Below the pieces are notes generated by a model. It did no database searches and was not told the origin of the DNA. It worked only from the letters and a program-made list of their open reading frames with translations. From positions 1-64,000 of IMG/VR virus record IMGVR_UViG_3300032954_000005: DNA of 64,000 nt; one strand, written 5' to 3'. The translations under genes and the position numbers were made by a program. The stretch is from a virus. Shown here in pieces: positions 49,280-57,595 of the stretch (the first letter of the stretch is position 1; each line of letters opens with the position of its first letter).

Positions 49280-49471
49280 ATGTACCAGCGAATCATAAGG
49301 CAGACCCTGGGCTGTAACGCGCTGATGGCGGCGCTCGTCGAGGGCGTCATCCGCCAGGAGGCCCCCAACCACAACCTGGACGCGCTGTCGCGCGTCGAAC
49401 TCGAGGACGCGATCGTGACGGCGTACCGCGTCGTCGAGTACGGCTACAACGTCGTCATCGGGGAGGCGTAA
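49280..49471 (+). CDS. Small hypothetical protein
   Basis: 63 aa with AAAAGGAGG upstream and RNA copy 5 before it. Helical (LGCNALMAALVEGVIRQEAPN; ELEDAIVTAYRVVEYGY). Unknown. Confidence 0.5.
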   Translation: MYQRIIRQTLGCNALMAALVEGVIRQEAPNHNLDALSRVELEDAIVTAYRVVEYGYNVVIGEA

Positions 49472-49472
49472 C

Positions 49473-49796
49473 GTGGCGACGAACAAGGTGCACCAGAAGG
49501 ACGTGCGCGTCGGCGCGGTCTACGCCGTGAAGGTCAGCGGCGCGATCGCGCCCGTGCGCATCGACGCACGGGACGAGTACTTCATTCGCGGTAAAAAGCT
49601 CGTGCGCTGGAATGGTACGAGCCTACGCACGAACCTGAAGGTCTACGTGCGCAGCGCCGCGAAGCTGCGCTACGAGCTTATTAGATGCGAGGGCGGGTGC
49701 GGGCGCTGGATTGAAAAGCTCACCACGCCCTCACGGTGCAGGGCCTGCAAGGGCCGCGCGCTCATCAACGAGGAAAATAATGCGGCGCCCTCGTAG
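49473..49796 (+). CDS. Zinc-ribbon-containing hypothetical protein
   Basis: 107 aa from a GTG. N-terminal small barrel (VRVGAVYAVKVSGAIAPVRI), then CEGGCGRWIEKLTTPSRCRACKG, a four-Cys ribbon. Unknown. Confidence 0.55.
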   Translation: MATNKVHQKDVRVGAVYAVKVSGAIAPVRIDARDEYFIRGKKLVRWNGTSLRTNLKVYVRSAAKLRYELIRCEGGCGRWIEKLTTPSRCRACKGRALINEENNAAPS

Positions 49797-49974
49797 AAAG
49801 CGCCGCCACCTGACCCTTGAGGGAGTAGTCGCGCGCGCCCTGCGCGACTACCTCCTGGGCGTCCGCCGCGGCGACGCGTCGCGGACGCCGCGCGCCCGCG
49901 CGCGAACCCTCGAGCGGCGCGGCCCGCGCTACGGCTACCGCCGCCGCGTCAACAACCCCCTGAGCTGGTTTTGA
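49780..49974 (+). CDS. Small Arg-rich protein (64 aa)
   Basis: From the ATG at 49780 (GAGGAAAAT upstream), overlapping the previous gene by 17 bases. About one third of the residues are Arg (RRPRRKRRHLTLEGVVARAL). Likely nucleic-acid binding. Confidence 0.45.
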   Translation: MRRPRRKRRHLTLEGVVARALRDYLLGVRRGDASRTPRARARTLERRGPRYGYRRRVNNPLSWF

Positions 49975-49987
49975 AAAAGGAGAACGC

Positions 49988-50290
49988 ATGAACCTGTCGG
50001 CGCTACTACGCAACGCGGCGCAGAAGCTGTTTTACCGCACAAGGCACGAGGCCCAGTTCAGCGACCAGCAGCGCGCCGCGCAGGCCGTTGCCCAGGAGAA
50101 GGCGGCGGAGGCTGAGCAACACGAAACGTTTAAGGACGCGCGCCCACTCCACCACGGCAACAAGCGGACGCGAGGAGGCGGCACGGCGCGCTGCCGCTGC
50201 GCATCGAAGGCGCTCATTCCCGTGTGGTGCCCGCGGCACCGGGCCTACGTGCTGAACGGCGCCGCCGACCGCGAGCTGACTCACAAATAA
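49988..50290 (+). CDS. Hypothetical protein
   Basis: 100 aa with AAAAGGAG upstream. Helical charged N-terminal half (FSDQQRAAQAVAQEKAAEAE) and a C-terminal CRCASKALIPVWCPRHRAYV with a possible zinc site. Unknown. Confidence 0.5.
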   Translation: MNLSALLRNAAQKLFYRTRHEAQFSDQQRAAQAVAQEKAAEAEQHETFKDARPLHHGNKRTRGGGTARCRCASKALIPVWCPRHRAYVLNGAADRELTHK

Positions 50291-50293
50291 TTA

Positions 50294-50322
50294 TTTCAAT
50301 TTTACGCGGCCTGTGGTACAAT
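50294..50322 (+). promoter_or_regulatory. Extended -10 promoter
   Basis: TACAAT (50317-50322) preceded by TGG, giving an extended -10, with a weak TTTCAA 17 bases upstream. It lies alone in an AT-rich gap before the last rightward gene. Confidence 0.5.
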
Positions 50323-50385
50323 GGTCGTCGTTGAACAAACCATCCGGCGCCGACCGCGCCGCTCAAAATCAAAAGGAGAACCACC

Positions 50386-50688
50386 ATGCCAACCGAAACC
50401 GCCACCCCGCGCGCGAAGTTCACGTCCGTCGCGCCCACGAAGAAGACGAAGAAGAGCGCGAAGGCCGTGAAGAAAAGCGCGTCGACCGGCGCGCGCAGCA
50501 CGTACGCCACGGACCAGCGGAAGATCAAGGTACTGGCGAAGGAAAACCCCAAGCGGAAAGGGTCAGCAGCCTACCAGCGCTTCGAGCTGTACAGGAAGTC
50601 GACGACCGTCGCCGACTTCATCGCGAAGGGCGGGCGCACGATCGACCTCGCGTATGATCAGTCTCATGGGTTCATCAAGCTGGATTAG
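50386..50688 (+). CDS. Basic, DNA-binding-type small protein
   Basis: 100 aa with AAAAGGAG upstream. The first 45 residues are Lys/Ser/Ala-rich and disordered (KKTKKSAKAVKKSAS); the rest (ENPKRKGSAAYQRFELYRKS; TVADFIAKGGRTIDLAYDQSHGFI) is a pattern seen in many phage proteins that I take as a small DNA-associated domain. It has its own promoter and terminator, so it is probably made in quantity. Confidence 0.6.
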   Translation: MPTETATPRAKFTSVAPTKKTKKSAKAVKKSASTGARSTYATDQRKIKVLAKENPKRKGSAAYQRFELYRKSTTVADFIAKGGRTIDLAYDQSHGFIKLD

Positions 50689-50950
50689 GTAAACCACGTC
50701 GGGTCTCTAAAACGCGCCCCTGGGTCACCGGAGCGCACTAGCGACAGGCCTTACGCGCCCGTCGCCGCGGCCCTGGCCAACGCGGCCAGGGCCTTTTTAA
50801 GGCCCAATATATGACCTAAAGTCAACTATGATGGCCCAGGCGCGTCCCGATTTGAGAGGCTTAGGAAAACCGCACGTCGTCCCGGGCGGGGCGTTGAGGA
50901 GTGAGCCGGCCGGCACAGGCCGTGACGTCTGCGCGTCGCGGCGATCGCGC
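50689..50950. other. Convergent intergenic region
   Basis: No gene found. It separates the end of the rightward arm from the end of the leftward fibre arm and contains the terminator listed next. The rest shows no clear motif. Confidence 0.5.
50769..50798 (+). terminator. Strong rho-independent terminator
   Basis: Perfect 10-bp stem GGCCCTGGCC/GGCCAGGGCC around a 5-base loop, followed by TTTTT. It ends transcription of the rightward arm. Confidence 0.9.
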
Positions 50951-51286
50951 CTACTGCTGTACCAGGTTGGTCGGCGTCAGCGGAATGTTCTTCACGTCCA
51001 CCTGGTTCGACGGCAGCGACTCAAGCTGCGTGGCGTTGTCCACCGCTGTCACCTGATAGCAATATCGCCCCACAGCGAGACCCACGTCCACGTAAGTCTT
51101 GGGAACGATCCCCTCTTTTACGGCCGCGAACTGCGGGTTCTGCGCGCACGCCTGTGGCGCACGGTAAAGCGTGTAGGTCACCGAGTTCGGCGGGTTCTGC
51201 GTATCCTGCCACGCCAAGGTGACCGACGCCGCAAACACGTTGCCGCCGTAGAGCAAGGAAGCGAACAGCATAAGTTTCACAAGCAT
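50951..51286 (-). CDS. Secreted fibronectin type III-like protein
   Basis: 111 aa from the ATG at 51286 (GGAGG upstream). A signal peptide (MLVKLMLFASLLYGGNVFAAS) precedes one FN3-like domain: VTLAWQDTQNPPNSVTYTLYR, VGRYCYQVTAVDNATQLESLPSNQV. Last gene of the leftward arm. FN3 domains in phages decorate virions or bind sugars; the signal peptide suggests export instead. Confidence 0.65.
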   Translation of the reverse strand: MLVKLMLFASLLYGGNVFAASVTLAWQDTQNPPNSVTYTLYRAPQACAQNPQFAAVKEGIVPKTYVDVGLAVGRYCYQVTAVDNATQLESLPSNQVDVKNIPLTPTNLVQQ

Positions 51287-51320
51287 TTCATCGAACCTCC
51301 AAGCGGTGCGTTTAGTCCTG

Positions 51321-52907
51321 TCATGGCTGAGTGCATCCTGTCCCATAAATATAGTCGAGACAGACGGCTCCGTAATACCAGTCGGCACCAGTACTCCAAG
51401 TGTCGTTGCCCCCATTGCCAAGGTGTATTTGATCTGCGGGGCCACCGCCAGAAATGGTACAGCTAGAAGTAATGTGCAAAAGCAATGGTGGACTAGCGCC
51501 GCATCCTGTATAAATATAGATTTCGTGCTGCCCCGCTTGGTGGTATTTATTAACAACAAAATACTTAGAGTTTGCCGCCCATAAATTTGTGCCAGTGTAC
51601 GTAGGAGTACCACCGCACTTGGGTTCCATTTGCCACGGATGTGCTGCGCCTGCGCCCCAAGCCAGATTGACATAATCAGCGTTCCCTGTGTTATCACCGC
51701 CGAAAATAACAAACGAATCTAACCCGCAACTACCACCCGGACAGGCACTGGATACTCCGGGTGATGCCGTAGTTTGGATACACGTACTCGCTGTCGTGTC
51801 TCCATTTGTAGTATCAAAGTAAAGAGCTAACCCGCCTGCTGTACCACTAGCATGATCTAGGCCAAGAGTATTGCTTCCAGCGCCGGTTCCAGAATAAAAC
51901 GGGCAACTACGGGTGGTCGCCAGCGGCTGATATGCAGAAGTATTACAAGACAATCCAGTGCCAGAACCTGAGAAAACTATTCCCGGAGGATGAGCCAGCT
52001 TATCTGCATTGGGCTGGGCCTGATCTCCATAAGTTGATGCTTGCACTGTTCCTGTAGTAAACGAGGAGCCACACCCGTTCCAGTCAATAATGGCTGAGGC
52101 TCCGCAAGTTCCAGCATGGTTCTGCCCATAAGCTGCCATGCCGATGCCATAGCTTACCGATGAAGCATCAGTGTATGGGCCAGTCGTAGCTGTTTTTGTG
52201 GTCTGAACCCAGTGCTCCGAGTATAGGTTATTGGTGTTGGCGTCTAAAGTAAAATTTGTTCCTGCTGTGTTTGTGCCGCTCTGAATCTGCCCCGCCGAAA
52301 TCACAATTTCATTGTTCGCAAATGGAGTATAGCTATTGCCGTTAGCAGGGTTAGTGGATGTATTGGTTCTCGATTGCATGACGCTGGAATCCAGCGCATA
52401 GGTTGATGGCGTTCCCCTGAGTTCTTCGCAATAGATTCCACCATTGGTTTCGGCAGGTGAGTAGGTCAGCGTAATGGTGGTATCCGAGGCGGCAACATTT
52501 TCTTTGTAGTAGGAGCCATAAACATAAGAGTGATCTTGACGGCGCAAGCGGCTGATTTCTGGCAAATACACGCCGCTATTTACGTTGTCGGCAACCGAAG
52601 TAAAGGTTGCGCTGTTGCTGTATTTAATGTCGCAACGGATAACGCTTCCGGCATTTGGAGTACCAATATCAACCACAACGGTTGTAGAGCTTGACGAGGC
52701 ATTATCTGTGAAATTGTTAACCCCAACGGTGATCGCGGGATAGCCGGATATCGGCAGGGTAGGAGCAGGAAATGAAATTCCAAGCTGCGGGTCTATGCCA
52801 ACCCTTACCCATTCGTCCGAAATAGGGTCATAGTAAGTCCACGGCTCGGCACTCGCCGCGGCACAAAGAAGTATCAGTATGATAACAAATAGTACAGCCC
52901 GTCTCAT
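51321..52907 (-). CDS. Large secreted beta-rich protein, possibly lectin-like
   Basis: 528 aa from the ATG at 52907 (ATGA overlap). Signal peptide MRRAVLFVIILILLCAAASAE. The remainder is Thr/Ser/Asn/Gly-rich with repeated Trp/Tyr strands and paired Cys, resembling concanavalin- or laminin-G-like surface proteins (ITLTYSPAETNGGIYCEEL; KYFVVNKYHQAGQHEIYIY). GC is clearly lower than in neighbouring genes. Probably a host-derived or recently recombined adhesin. Confidence 0.6.
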   Translation of the reverse strand: MRRAVLFVIILILLCAAASAEPWTYYDPISDEWVRVGIDPQLGISFPAPTLPISGYPAITVGVNNFTDNASSSSTTVVVDIGTPNAGSVIRCDIKYSNSATFTSVADNVNSGVYLPEISRLRRQDHSYVYGSYYKENVAASDTTITLTYSPAETNGGIYCEELRGTPSTYALDSSVMQSRTNTSTNPANGNSYTPFANNEIVISAGQIQSGTNTAGTNFTLDANTNNLYSEHWVQTTKTATTGPYTDASSVSYGIGMAAYGQNHAGTCGASAIIDWNGCGSSFTTGTVQASTYGDQAQPNADKLAHPPGIVFSGSGTGLSCNTSAYQPLATTRSCPFYSGTGAGSNTLGLDHASGTAGGLALYFDTTNGDTTASTCIQTTASPGVSSACPGGSCGLDSFVIFGGDNTGNADYVNLAWGAGAAHPWQMEPKCGGTPTYTGTNLWAANSKYFVVNKYHQAGQHEIYIYTGCGASPPLLLHITSSCTISGGGPADQIHLGNGGNDTWSTGADWYYGAVCLDYIYGTGCTQP

Positions 52908-55057
52908 CGGAGCACCGCCCAATTCACCACCATAGATGAAGGAGTAATAGGCCCACTAGTACTGTTGCACACCTTGAAATTCACGTGGTCAGCAGTTGGA
53001 TAGGCATAGAGATTGAGTAGCGCTCCGGTTGCGCTCACTCCCCAGCCTGTGTAGCCTGTTGGGTCGGCGTTCGGCGTGTACTCAATCCTGTCTGTCGTTA
53101 GGACTCCCGTAGCCGTTCCACCATCAATGGCACTCGTACAGGTATTGTTGGTCACCGCGCCCGGGTTGATCGTGGCCGTTCCGCTGGCTATACGTACAGG
53201 AGCCGCAACGCATGACCACGTGTGAGTCGAAGTGTTGTAGAGGTCGGCCCCGCTGGTGCAGATCGGCATGGATACCGCTGTCGGAGCCGCACTGCCTCCA
53301 GTTGCGTTTATTACTACCGTGTCAGCAGCTTGGGCGGCTATGTCGGTCAAGGCAACGGTTGCGCAAGTCGGACGCCCGGAACTGTCAATCGAGCGAGTAA
53401 ATTGGTTGGTGCAGGTTCCGCCTGGAGTGTTGCCGTTGACCTTTACGACTGAAACCGCGTTGCTACCGCTGGTCGTCGCGTCACCGCTTAACTCTGCCCC
53501 AGTGAAGGGCGAAGCCCCGCGCAGGATGCCAGTTGGAGCACTCGACGGAATCTGCGCCTCTTGTGCCGTCGTAGTGATCGTTGAAGCTGCGTCCTGCACC
53601 GCAACGTGACGATTCGTAGTGAGTGCGGAGACCGTAAAATCGAAAGACTGATTCGCCGCATTTCCAAGGAACAAGTCGCCAAAAGGCAGGGGGGCCGTGC
53701 CAAGATTCTTGGCTGCGGCCACCGCCGGGGTTATACTTTCCGTTGCTGTGATAGTTGTGCCGTTATCGTTGAGGTGGGCTGCACCGAATCCGCCAGAGCC
53801 GTCATTGTCCTGCAGGTCGCCAGAACTGCCGCCAGGAGAGCCGCCACCACCCCCTGCGTCGCAGCCCGTGCCCCCGCTACCACCGTATAGGTATCCCTTG
53901 GAGCCGCATGAAAATAATGCAGTAACGTCAGTGGCCGTAGCGGCAGACAGTACTCCCGTCGTGGTGGTGTTTTTAAGTAGGCCCGTGGCCAGCGCGCCTA
54001 GGAATTGCGCACCCGATAAGCCGGCGTCTGACGTTCCCTGAACGATGAAGGCGTTGGCGAAGGGGACGTTCGCAGAGCCGTCCACGCTGTTCCCCGCCAG
54101 GCTCCTCGCCGTCGCCCACTTCGCTGCGCTACCCGTCGTATCTTGGTTCAGCGTGGGAAAGTCGCCGGCGACGGCGATCGAAAGAACGCCTGTCGTCGTT
54201 GTGTTCTTCAGAATACCGGTTGAGAGCGCGCCAAGAAACTGAGCGCCGGATAAGCCAGCATCAACTGTACCCTGAACAACGAACTTATTAGAGAACGCGA
54301 CGTTCGCAGAGCCGTCCACGCTGTTCCCCGCCAGGCTCCTCGCCGTCGCCCACTTTGCCGCGGACGTTGCGTTGATCGCGCCCGTTCCGGTCGCGTCTAA
54401 GGTTGAGCCGTTGCCAACGTGGAGCGTCTGACCCGCGTTCGTTCCCGACGTCACTGTGTTCCACGCGGCCGAACCCGCCGCTCCCGGCCCAACTAAGAGC
54501 GGTACGCCACTGTTACAAGAATACAGGTCCCCTGTGGTTGAGTCCGTAATCAGCTGGCTACCAAAGCACGACGGCGGTACGCCGGGATATGACAGCGAGC
54601 CGCCGGAGCCCTGCGCTAGGGTCTCAGTGGTGGTGACCGTCACCGTGGGAGCGGTGCCCCCGGAGAACGTAGGCACCAGCTTGAAGTAGTCGTAGACGTT
54701 AGAAAACGTCACGGCCTGGTTCCCCGTCGAGGTCGACGTGTAGGTCGCAGCCACGCTGTCGCACGCGCCGCCCGCGAGGCAGCCCTGGATTGGGATCGAC
54801 ATCGCGGCGGGGGAGCCCGTGATGCTGATCCCGAAGTTTACCACGAGCGCTCGGATGTTGTTGTTTACGGTGATCGCCGTCCCGCTGACGGTCACCTTCT
54901 GCGCTGGGTTAACGCAGCTCGACGGCGTCGCCACGTACGACCCGCCTGGCGACCCGACTACGTTCAGCACGCAGTCCGTCGGCGCCTGCGCGTAACCATA
55001 AGCGCCGAGCCCGCTTAGCAGACCCAACAGCAGTAGGCCCAGCGTTCTAATTTTCAT
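52904..55057 (-). CDS. Repeat-containing tail fibre-like protein with signal peptide
   Basis: 717 aa. Signal peptide KIRTLGLLLLGLLSGLGAYGYAQ. Residues 230-390 hold two 78-aa repeats starting SAAKWATARSLAGNSVDGSANV, a motif seen in many phage fibre shafts; 57 bases are identical between 54065-54121 and 54299-54355. A Gly-rich region (GGSPGGSSGDLQDNDGSGG) follows and then a C-terminal beta head (DRIEYTPNADPTGYTGWGVS). The last third, on the DNA, is more AT-rich than the first. Fibre-like by repeats, exported by signal peptide. Confidence 0.7.
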   Translation of the reverse strand: MKIRTLGLLLLGLLSGLGAYGYAQAPTDCVLNVVGSPGGSYVATPSSCVNPAQKVTVSGTAITVNNNIRALVVNFGISITGSPAAMSIPIQGCLAGGACDSVAATYTSTSTGNQAVTFSNVYDYFKLVPTFSGGTAPTVTVTTTETLAQGSGGSLSYPGVPPSCFGSQLITDSTTGDLYSCNSGVPLLVGPGAAGSAAWNTVTSGTNAGQTLHVGNGSTLDATGTGAINATSAAKWATARSLAGNSVDGSANVAFSNKFVVQGTVDAGLSGAQFLGALSTGILKNTTTTGVLSIAVAGDFPTLNQDTTGSAAKWATARSLAGNSVDGSANVPFANAFIVQGTSDAGLSGAQFLGALATGLLKNTTTTGVLSAATATDVTALFSCGSKGYLYGGSGGTGCDAGGGGGSPGGSSGDLQDNDGSGGFGAAHLNDNGTTITATESITPAVAAAKNLGTAPLPFGDLFLGNAANQSFDFTVSALTTNRHVAVQDAASTITTTAQEAQIPSSAPTGILRGASPFTGAELSGDATTSGSNAVSVVKVNGNTPGGTCTNQFTRSIDSSGRPTCATVALTDIAAQAADTVVINATGGSAAPTAVSMPICTSGADLYNTSTHTWSCVAAPVRIASGTATINPGAVTNNTCTSAIDGGTATGVLTTDRIEYTPNADPTGYTGWGVSATGALLNLYAYPTADHVNFKVCNSTSGPITPSSMVVNWAVLR

Positions 55058-55680
55058 CGCGTTTCCTTTCCTGCCGGGACTCCCGGCAACTTAAATTTCG
55101 TCGCTTCGCCAACAATTGAGCCAAAGGCGTGCGCTGCCCCCGCCTGGTAGTACACCGTGATCGAGACGTAGTCGAGGCCCGCCGTCTCCGAGGCGTCGCT
55201 GTTCTGGTTGTGCACCGCGATCGTTAGGCCGAACGAGCTGTCGTCGACCGTCGCCCCCATCGGCGAGCTGACGCCCCAGACGTCGGTCGGCGAGCCGTAG
55301 GTGGCGGTCGACGGCCCGGGCAGCCAAAGTCCCAGCGCCGCCTTGTTGTTTCCGATGGCGACGCCCCCGGACTGAAGCTGAACAGTGTAGTCGCTCAGGT
55401 CCCCGAAGCCCGTAAGGTCCGAGCGGTAAACCGTCACCACAATTCCCTGGATTAGAGCCCCCGCGGGGACGGTAAACCCGAAGCCCTTCGTGACGTTGTT
55501 CGCCGAGTTCGAGCTGGGCAGGATCGACTTCGATGCATACTGGCCGTCCCGCACGAAGATGTACGTCGGGTTCGCCCACCCGCCCGCGGTCACCGTCGGC
55601 CCATTCGGGCCCTGGGAGAGTTGCCCCAGAGCCGCTGCGGCGCTAATCGTTAGAAAAAGTAACGCGCGTATCAGCTTCAT
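55054..55680 (-). CDS. Secreted beta-rich protein with signal peptide
   Basis: 208 aa from the ATG at 55680 (ATGA overlap). Signal peptide MKLIRALLFLTISAAAALGQ. The domain (GFGFTVPAGALIQGIVVTVYRS, YTVQLQSGGVAIGNNKA, LDYVSITVYYQ) is a beta-sandwich typical of fibre-end or surface proteins. Confidence 0.6.
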   Translation of the reverse strand: MKLIRALLFLTISAAAALGQLSQGPNGPTVTAGGWANPTYIFVRDGQYASKSILPSSNSANNVTKGFGFTVPAGALIQGIVVTVYRSDLTGFGDLSDYTVQLQSGGVAIGNNKAALGLWLPGPSTATYGSPTDVWGVSSPMGATVDDSSFGLTIAVHNQNSDASETAGLDYVSITVYYQAGAAHAFGSIVGEATKFKLPGVPAGKETR

Positions 55681-56366
55681 GGAACCGAGCACCTCAGGGC
55701 CATCGTGGCGTGCTGTAACGTGGTCGCGGAGAGGACATAAAACGAGATCAGCGTGTTCTGAGCGACGCTCGTCGACCAGCCCTCCGCCGCGATATTAAAG
55801 TCCTGCGACTTGTAGGCCGATGAGATCACGGGATAGTGCCCGTTTACGATGCTCCCCGACGTGGGAAACAACGAGTAGCTGGTCGCCTGTACGTCCAGCG
55901 CGATCGAACCCGAAAGGTCGATCGAAAGAAGCGTCCAGCCCTGAAGGGTACAGGCGAAGGGCACCTCGAGCGTTCCCTTCCAGCCCGTAGTGATTGGTGA
56001 CCCCCCGCCGTCGAGCACCATCGTTATGTCCTTGTACGTCGTGATGGGAACGATCTGCGCGCTCCCGTTCGTGCCCAGCTGAACGGAGCTCACGCCCGCG
56101 CCCGAGGAAATCAGCACGGGCGAGGTCACGGACGTGGCGGCGGAGACCGTCCCGGCGCTCAACGCGGTGATCGTCGCGGCGGGGGTCGTAACCGACGTGT
56201 TCGCGCTGAGCGTCGTCACCGTCGCCGCCGCGGGGGTGGTGCCCCCGATCACGGTGCTGTCGATCAGCGAGTTAAAGAGGTGCACGGCGTTCATGTTTGA
56301 GTAGCTGAGCGCTGCCACGCCGATCGCGCAAAGTAGCGCCAGGGCTAACCAGTAATATCTTTTCAT
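55677..56366 (-). CDS. Secreted/membrane-anchored fibre-like protein
   Basis: 229 aa from the ATG at 56366 (GGGAG upstream). The N-terminus (RYYWLALALLCAIGVAALSY) is a signal or anchor helix, then low-complexity Thr/Ala/Ser repeats (PAAATVTTLSANTSVTTPAA) and a beta-rich end. Repeats look like a fibre shaft. Confidence 0.6.
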   Translation of the reverse strand: MKRYYWLALALLCAIGVAALSYSNMNAVHLFNSLIDSTVIGGTTPAAATVTTLSANTSVTTPAATITALSAGTVSAATSVTSPVLISSGAGVSSVQLGTNGSAQIVPITTYKDITMVLDGGGSPITTGWKGTLEVPFACTLQGWTLLSIDLSGSIALDVQATSYSLFPTSGSIVNGHYPVISSAYKSQDFNIAAEGWSTSVAQNTLISFYVLSATTLQHATMALRCSVP

Positions 56367-56368
56367 TA

Positions 56369-56944
56369 TTAAGCTCCCATCATTGGGCCCACCGCGCGGA
56401 GGTTGTTGTCTGGGCAAACCCTGAACCTTTGGATTCCGTACTGGTTCGCCGTGGGCCAAACTGAGCCCCCGCCCAGCACGTTCGCGGGCCACGCGACCGT
56501 GCGCCCGCCCACGCCGTCCTGCTGAAATTGAAACTCGATCGGGAGTCCAGGGGTCGCGTGGATCACCGTGGGTGCGGTGACGTTCCCCGTCAGCAGCATG
56601 TAGAAGTTCCAGCCCAGCGAGCAGTCGAACACCGGGTTGGCGCTGTAGGGGACGACGATGATCCCCGTGATCAACGGAAGCGTCGAGTCCAGCAGCACCT
56701 GAAGGGTCGCCGCCAGGGTCGCGGTGCTGGCGTCAGAGGTAGAGTAGCCGTTGATCGCGAGCATCTGCCCCAGCGCCGCGCACATCACCGACCACTGGCG
56801 AAACATTTTGTTCATGCGCGCGGAGGGCATAATGTCGTCCACGGCGATCCCGTTTAGGCGCTGGGTGTCAGTAAGGTACGTCGAGTCGGACTCCTGGTTC
56901 GCCTCAGTCGGGTTCCACTCCAAAAAGTTTGTGCTTGACGGCAT
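56369..56944 (-). CDS. Tail fibre or adaptor-like protein
   Basis: 191 aa without a signal peptide. The first 70 residues (NFLEWNPTEANQESDSTYLTDTQRLNGIAVDDIMPSARMNKMF) match the N-terminal attachment segment found in many baseplate-bound fibre proteins; the end is a beta domain (IPIEFQFQQDGVGG-like). It lies directly after the DUF2612 baseplate protein, as fibre-attachment genes do, so it is the best candidate for a true virion fibre base here. Confidence 0.6.
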   Translation of the reverse strand: MPSSTNFLEWNPTEANQESDSTYLTDTQRLNGIAVDDIMPSARMNKMFRQWSVMCAALGQMLAINGYSTSDASTATLAATLQVLLDSTLPLITGIIVVPYSANPVFDCSLGWNFYMLLTGNVTAPTVIHATPGLPIEFQFQQDGVGGRTVAWPANVLGGGSVWPTANQYGIQRFRVCPDNNLRAVGPMMGA

Positions 56945-56956
56945 TTAGTTCGTCCT

Positions 56957-57595
56957 TTAGGCCGCGTGCCCCAGGTCGGCGCCCGCGATAAACGAGTTGC
57001 TTAGGTCCGCGCCAAAGATCGGCGTCTCACTGAAGATATAGTTGATCAGCACCCCCTCGGGGCGCGGCACGATCAGGTCGTGAGTGATTATCTCCTCGAT
57101 GATCGACGTGAACGAGCCGGTGAGGATGACGTTGAACGTCATGTCCTGGTTGTCCTGCACCACCAGCCGCCCGTTAGGAAATAGGCCCAGCCAGAGTTGC
57201 TGTAGGCCGTCGATCGTGCCGTTCCACGTGTTCCGCCCGATCTGCGCCTGGAGCAGGATCCGGTAGGTCGCGTCGTCGAGGATCGGGGACCCCGACGTCG
57301 GCTGAAACGGAAGCGTTCGGCTTACCCCCACGATCTCGCCGAGAACGTCGAGCTGCGCCCCCACCGCAGTCGCCAGGTCAAACGCGTTGAAAAAGCTGTA
57401 CAGGCAGTTGGTGATGTCGTCCAAAAACTGAAGCGCCGCCGCGGCCCACGCTAAGAGCTTCTGGGACTGCTGGTACTGCGACGTAAAACGCGCCAGGTAG
57501 TACGAGACAGGCTCGGAAAAGGTCGGTTCCCCCCCGCCCCCGTACGGCCCCACGCCGTAGCCCCCCGCACCGTAGCCGATGAAGGTTGGTGGCAT
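56957..57595 (-). CDS. Baseplate wedge-type protein (DUF2612 / gpI-like)
   Basis: 212 aa. Gly/Tyr-rich N-terminus, then FFNAFDLATAVGAQLDVLGEIVGVSR and YRILLQAQIGRNTWNGTIDGL, patterns of the DUF2612/P2 gpI group that connects gpJ to the fibres. Directly follows the J-like gene, the standard order in contractile-tail phages. Confidence 0.75.
   Translation of the reverse strand: MPPTFIGYGAGGYGVGPYGGGGEPTFSEPVSYYLARFTSQYQQSQKLLAWAAAALQFLDDITNCLYSFFNAFDLATAVGAQLDVLGEIVGVSRTLPFQPTSGSPILDDATYRILLQAQIGRNTWNGTIDGLQQLWLGLFPNGRLVVQDNQDMTFNVILTGSFTSIIEEIITHDLIVPRPEGVLINYIFSETPIFGADLSNSFIAGADLGHAA

Noticed and set aside
51287-51712. N-terminal extension of the FN3-like protein
   Set aside because: The extra 142 codons overlap the 528-aa gene in another frame, have no sensible composition, and the internal ATG at 51286 has GGAGG and begins a signal peptide.
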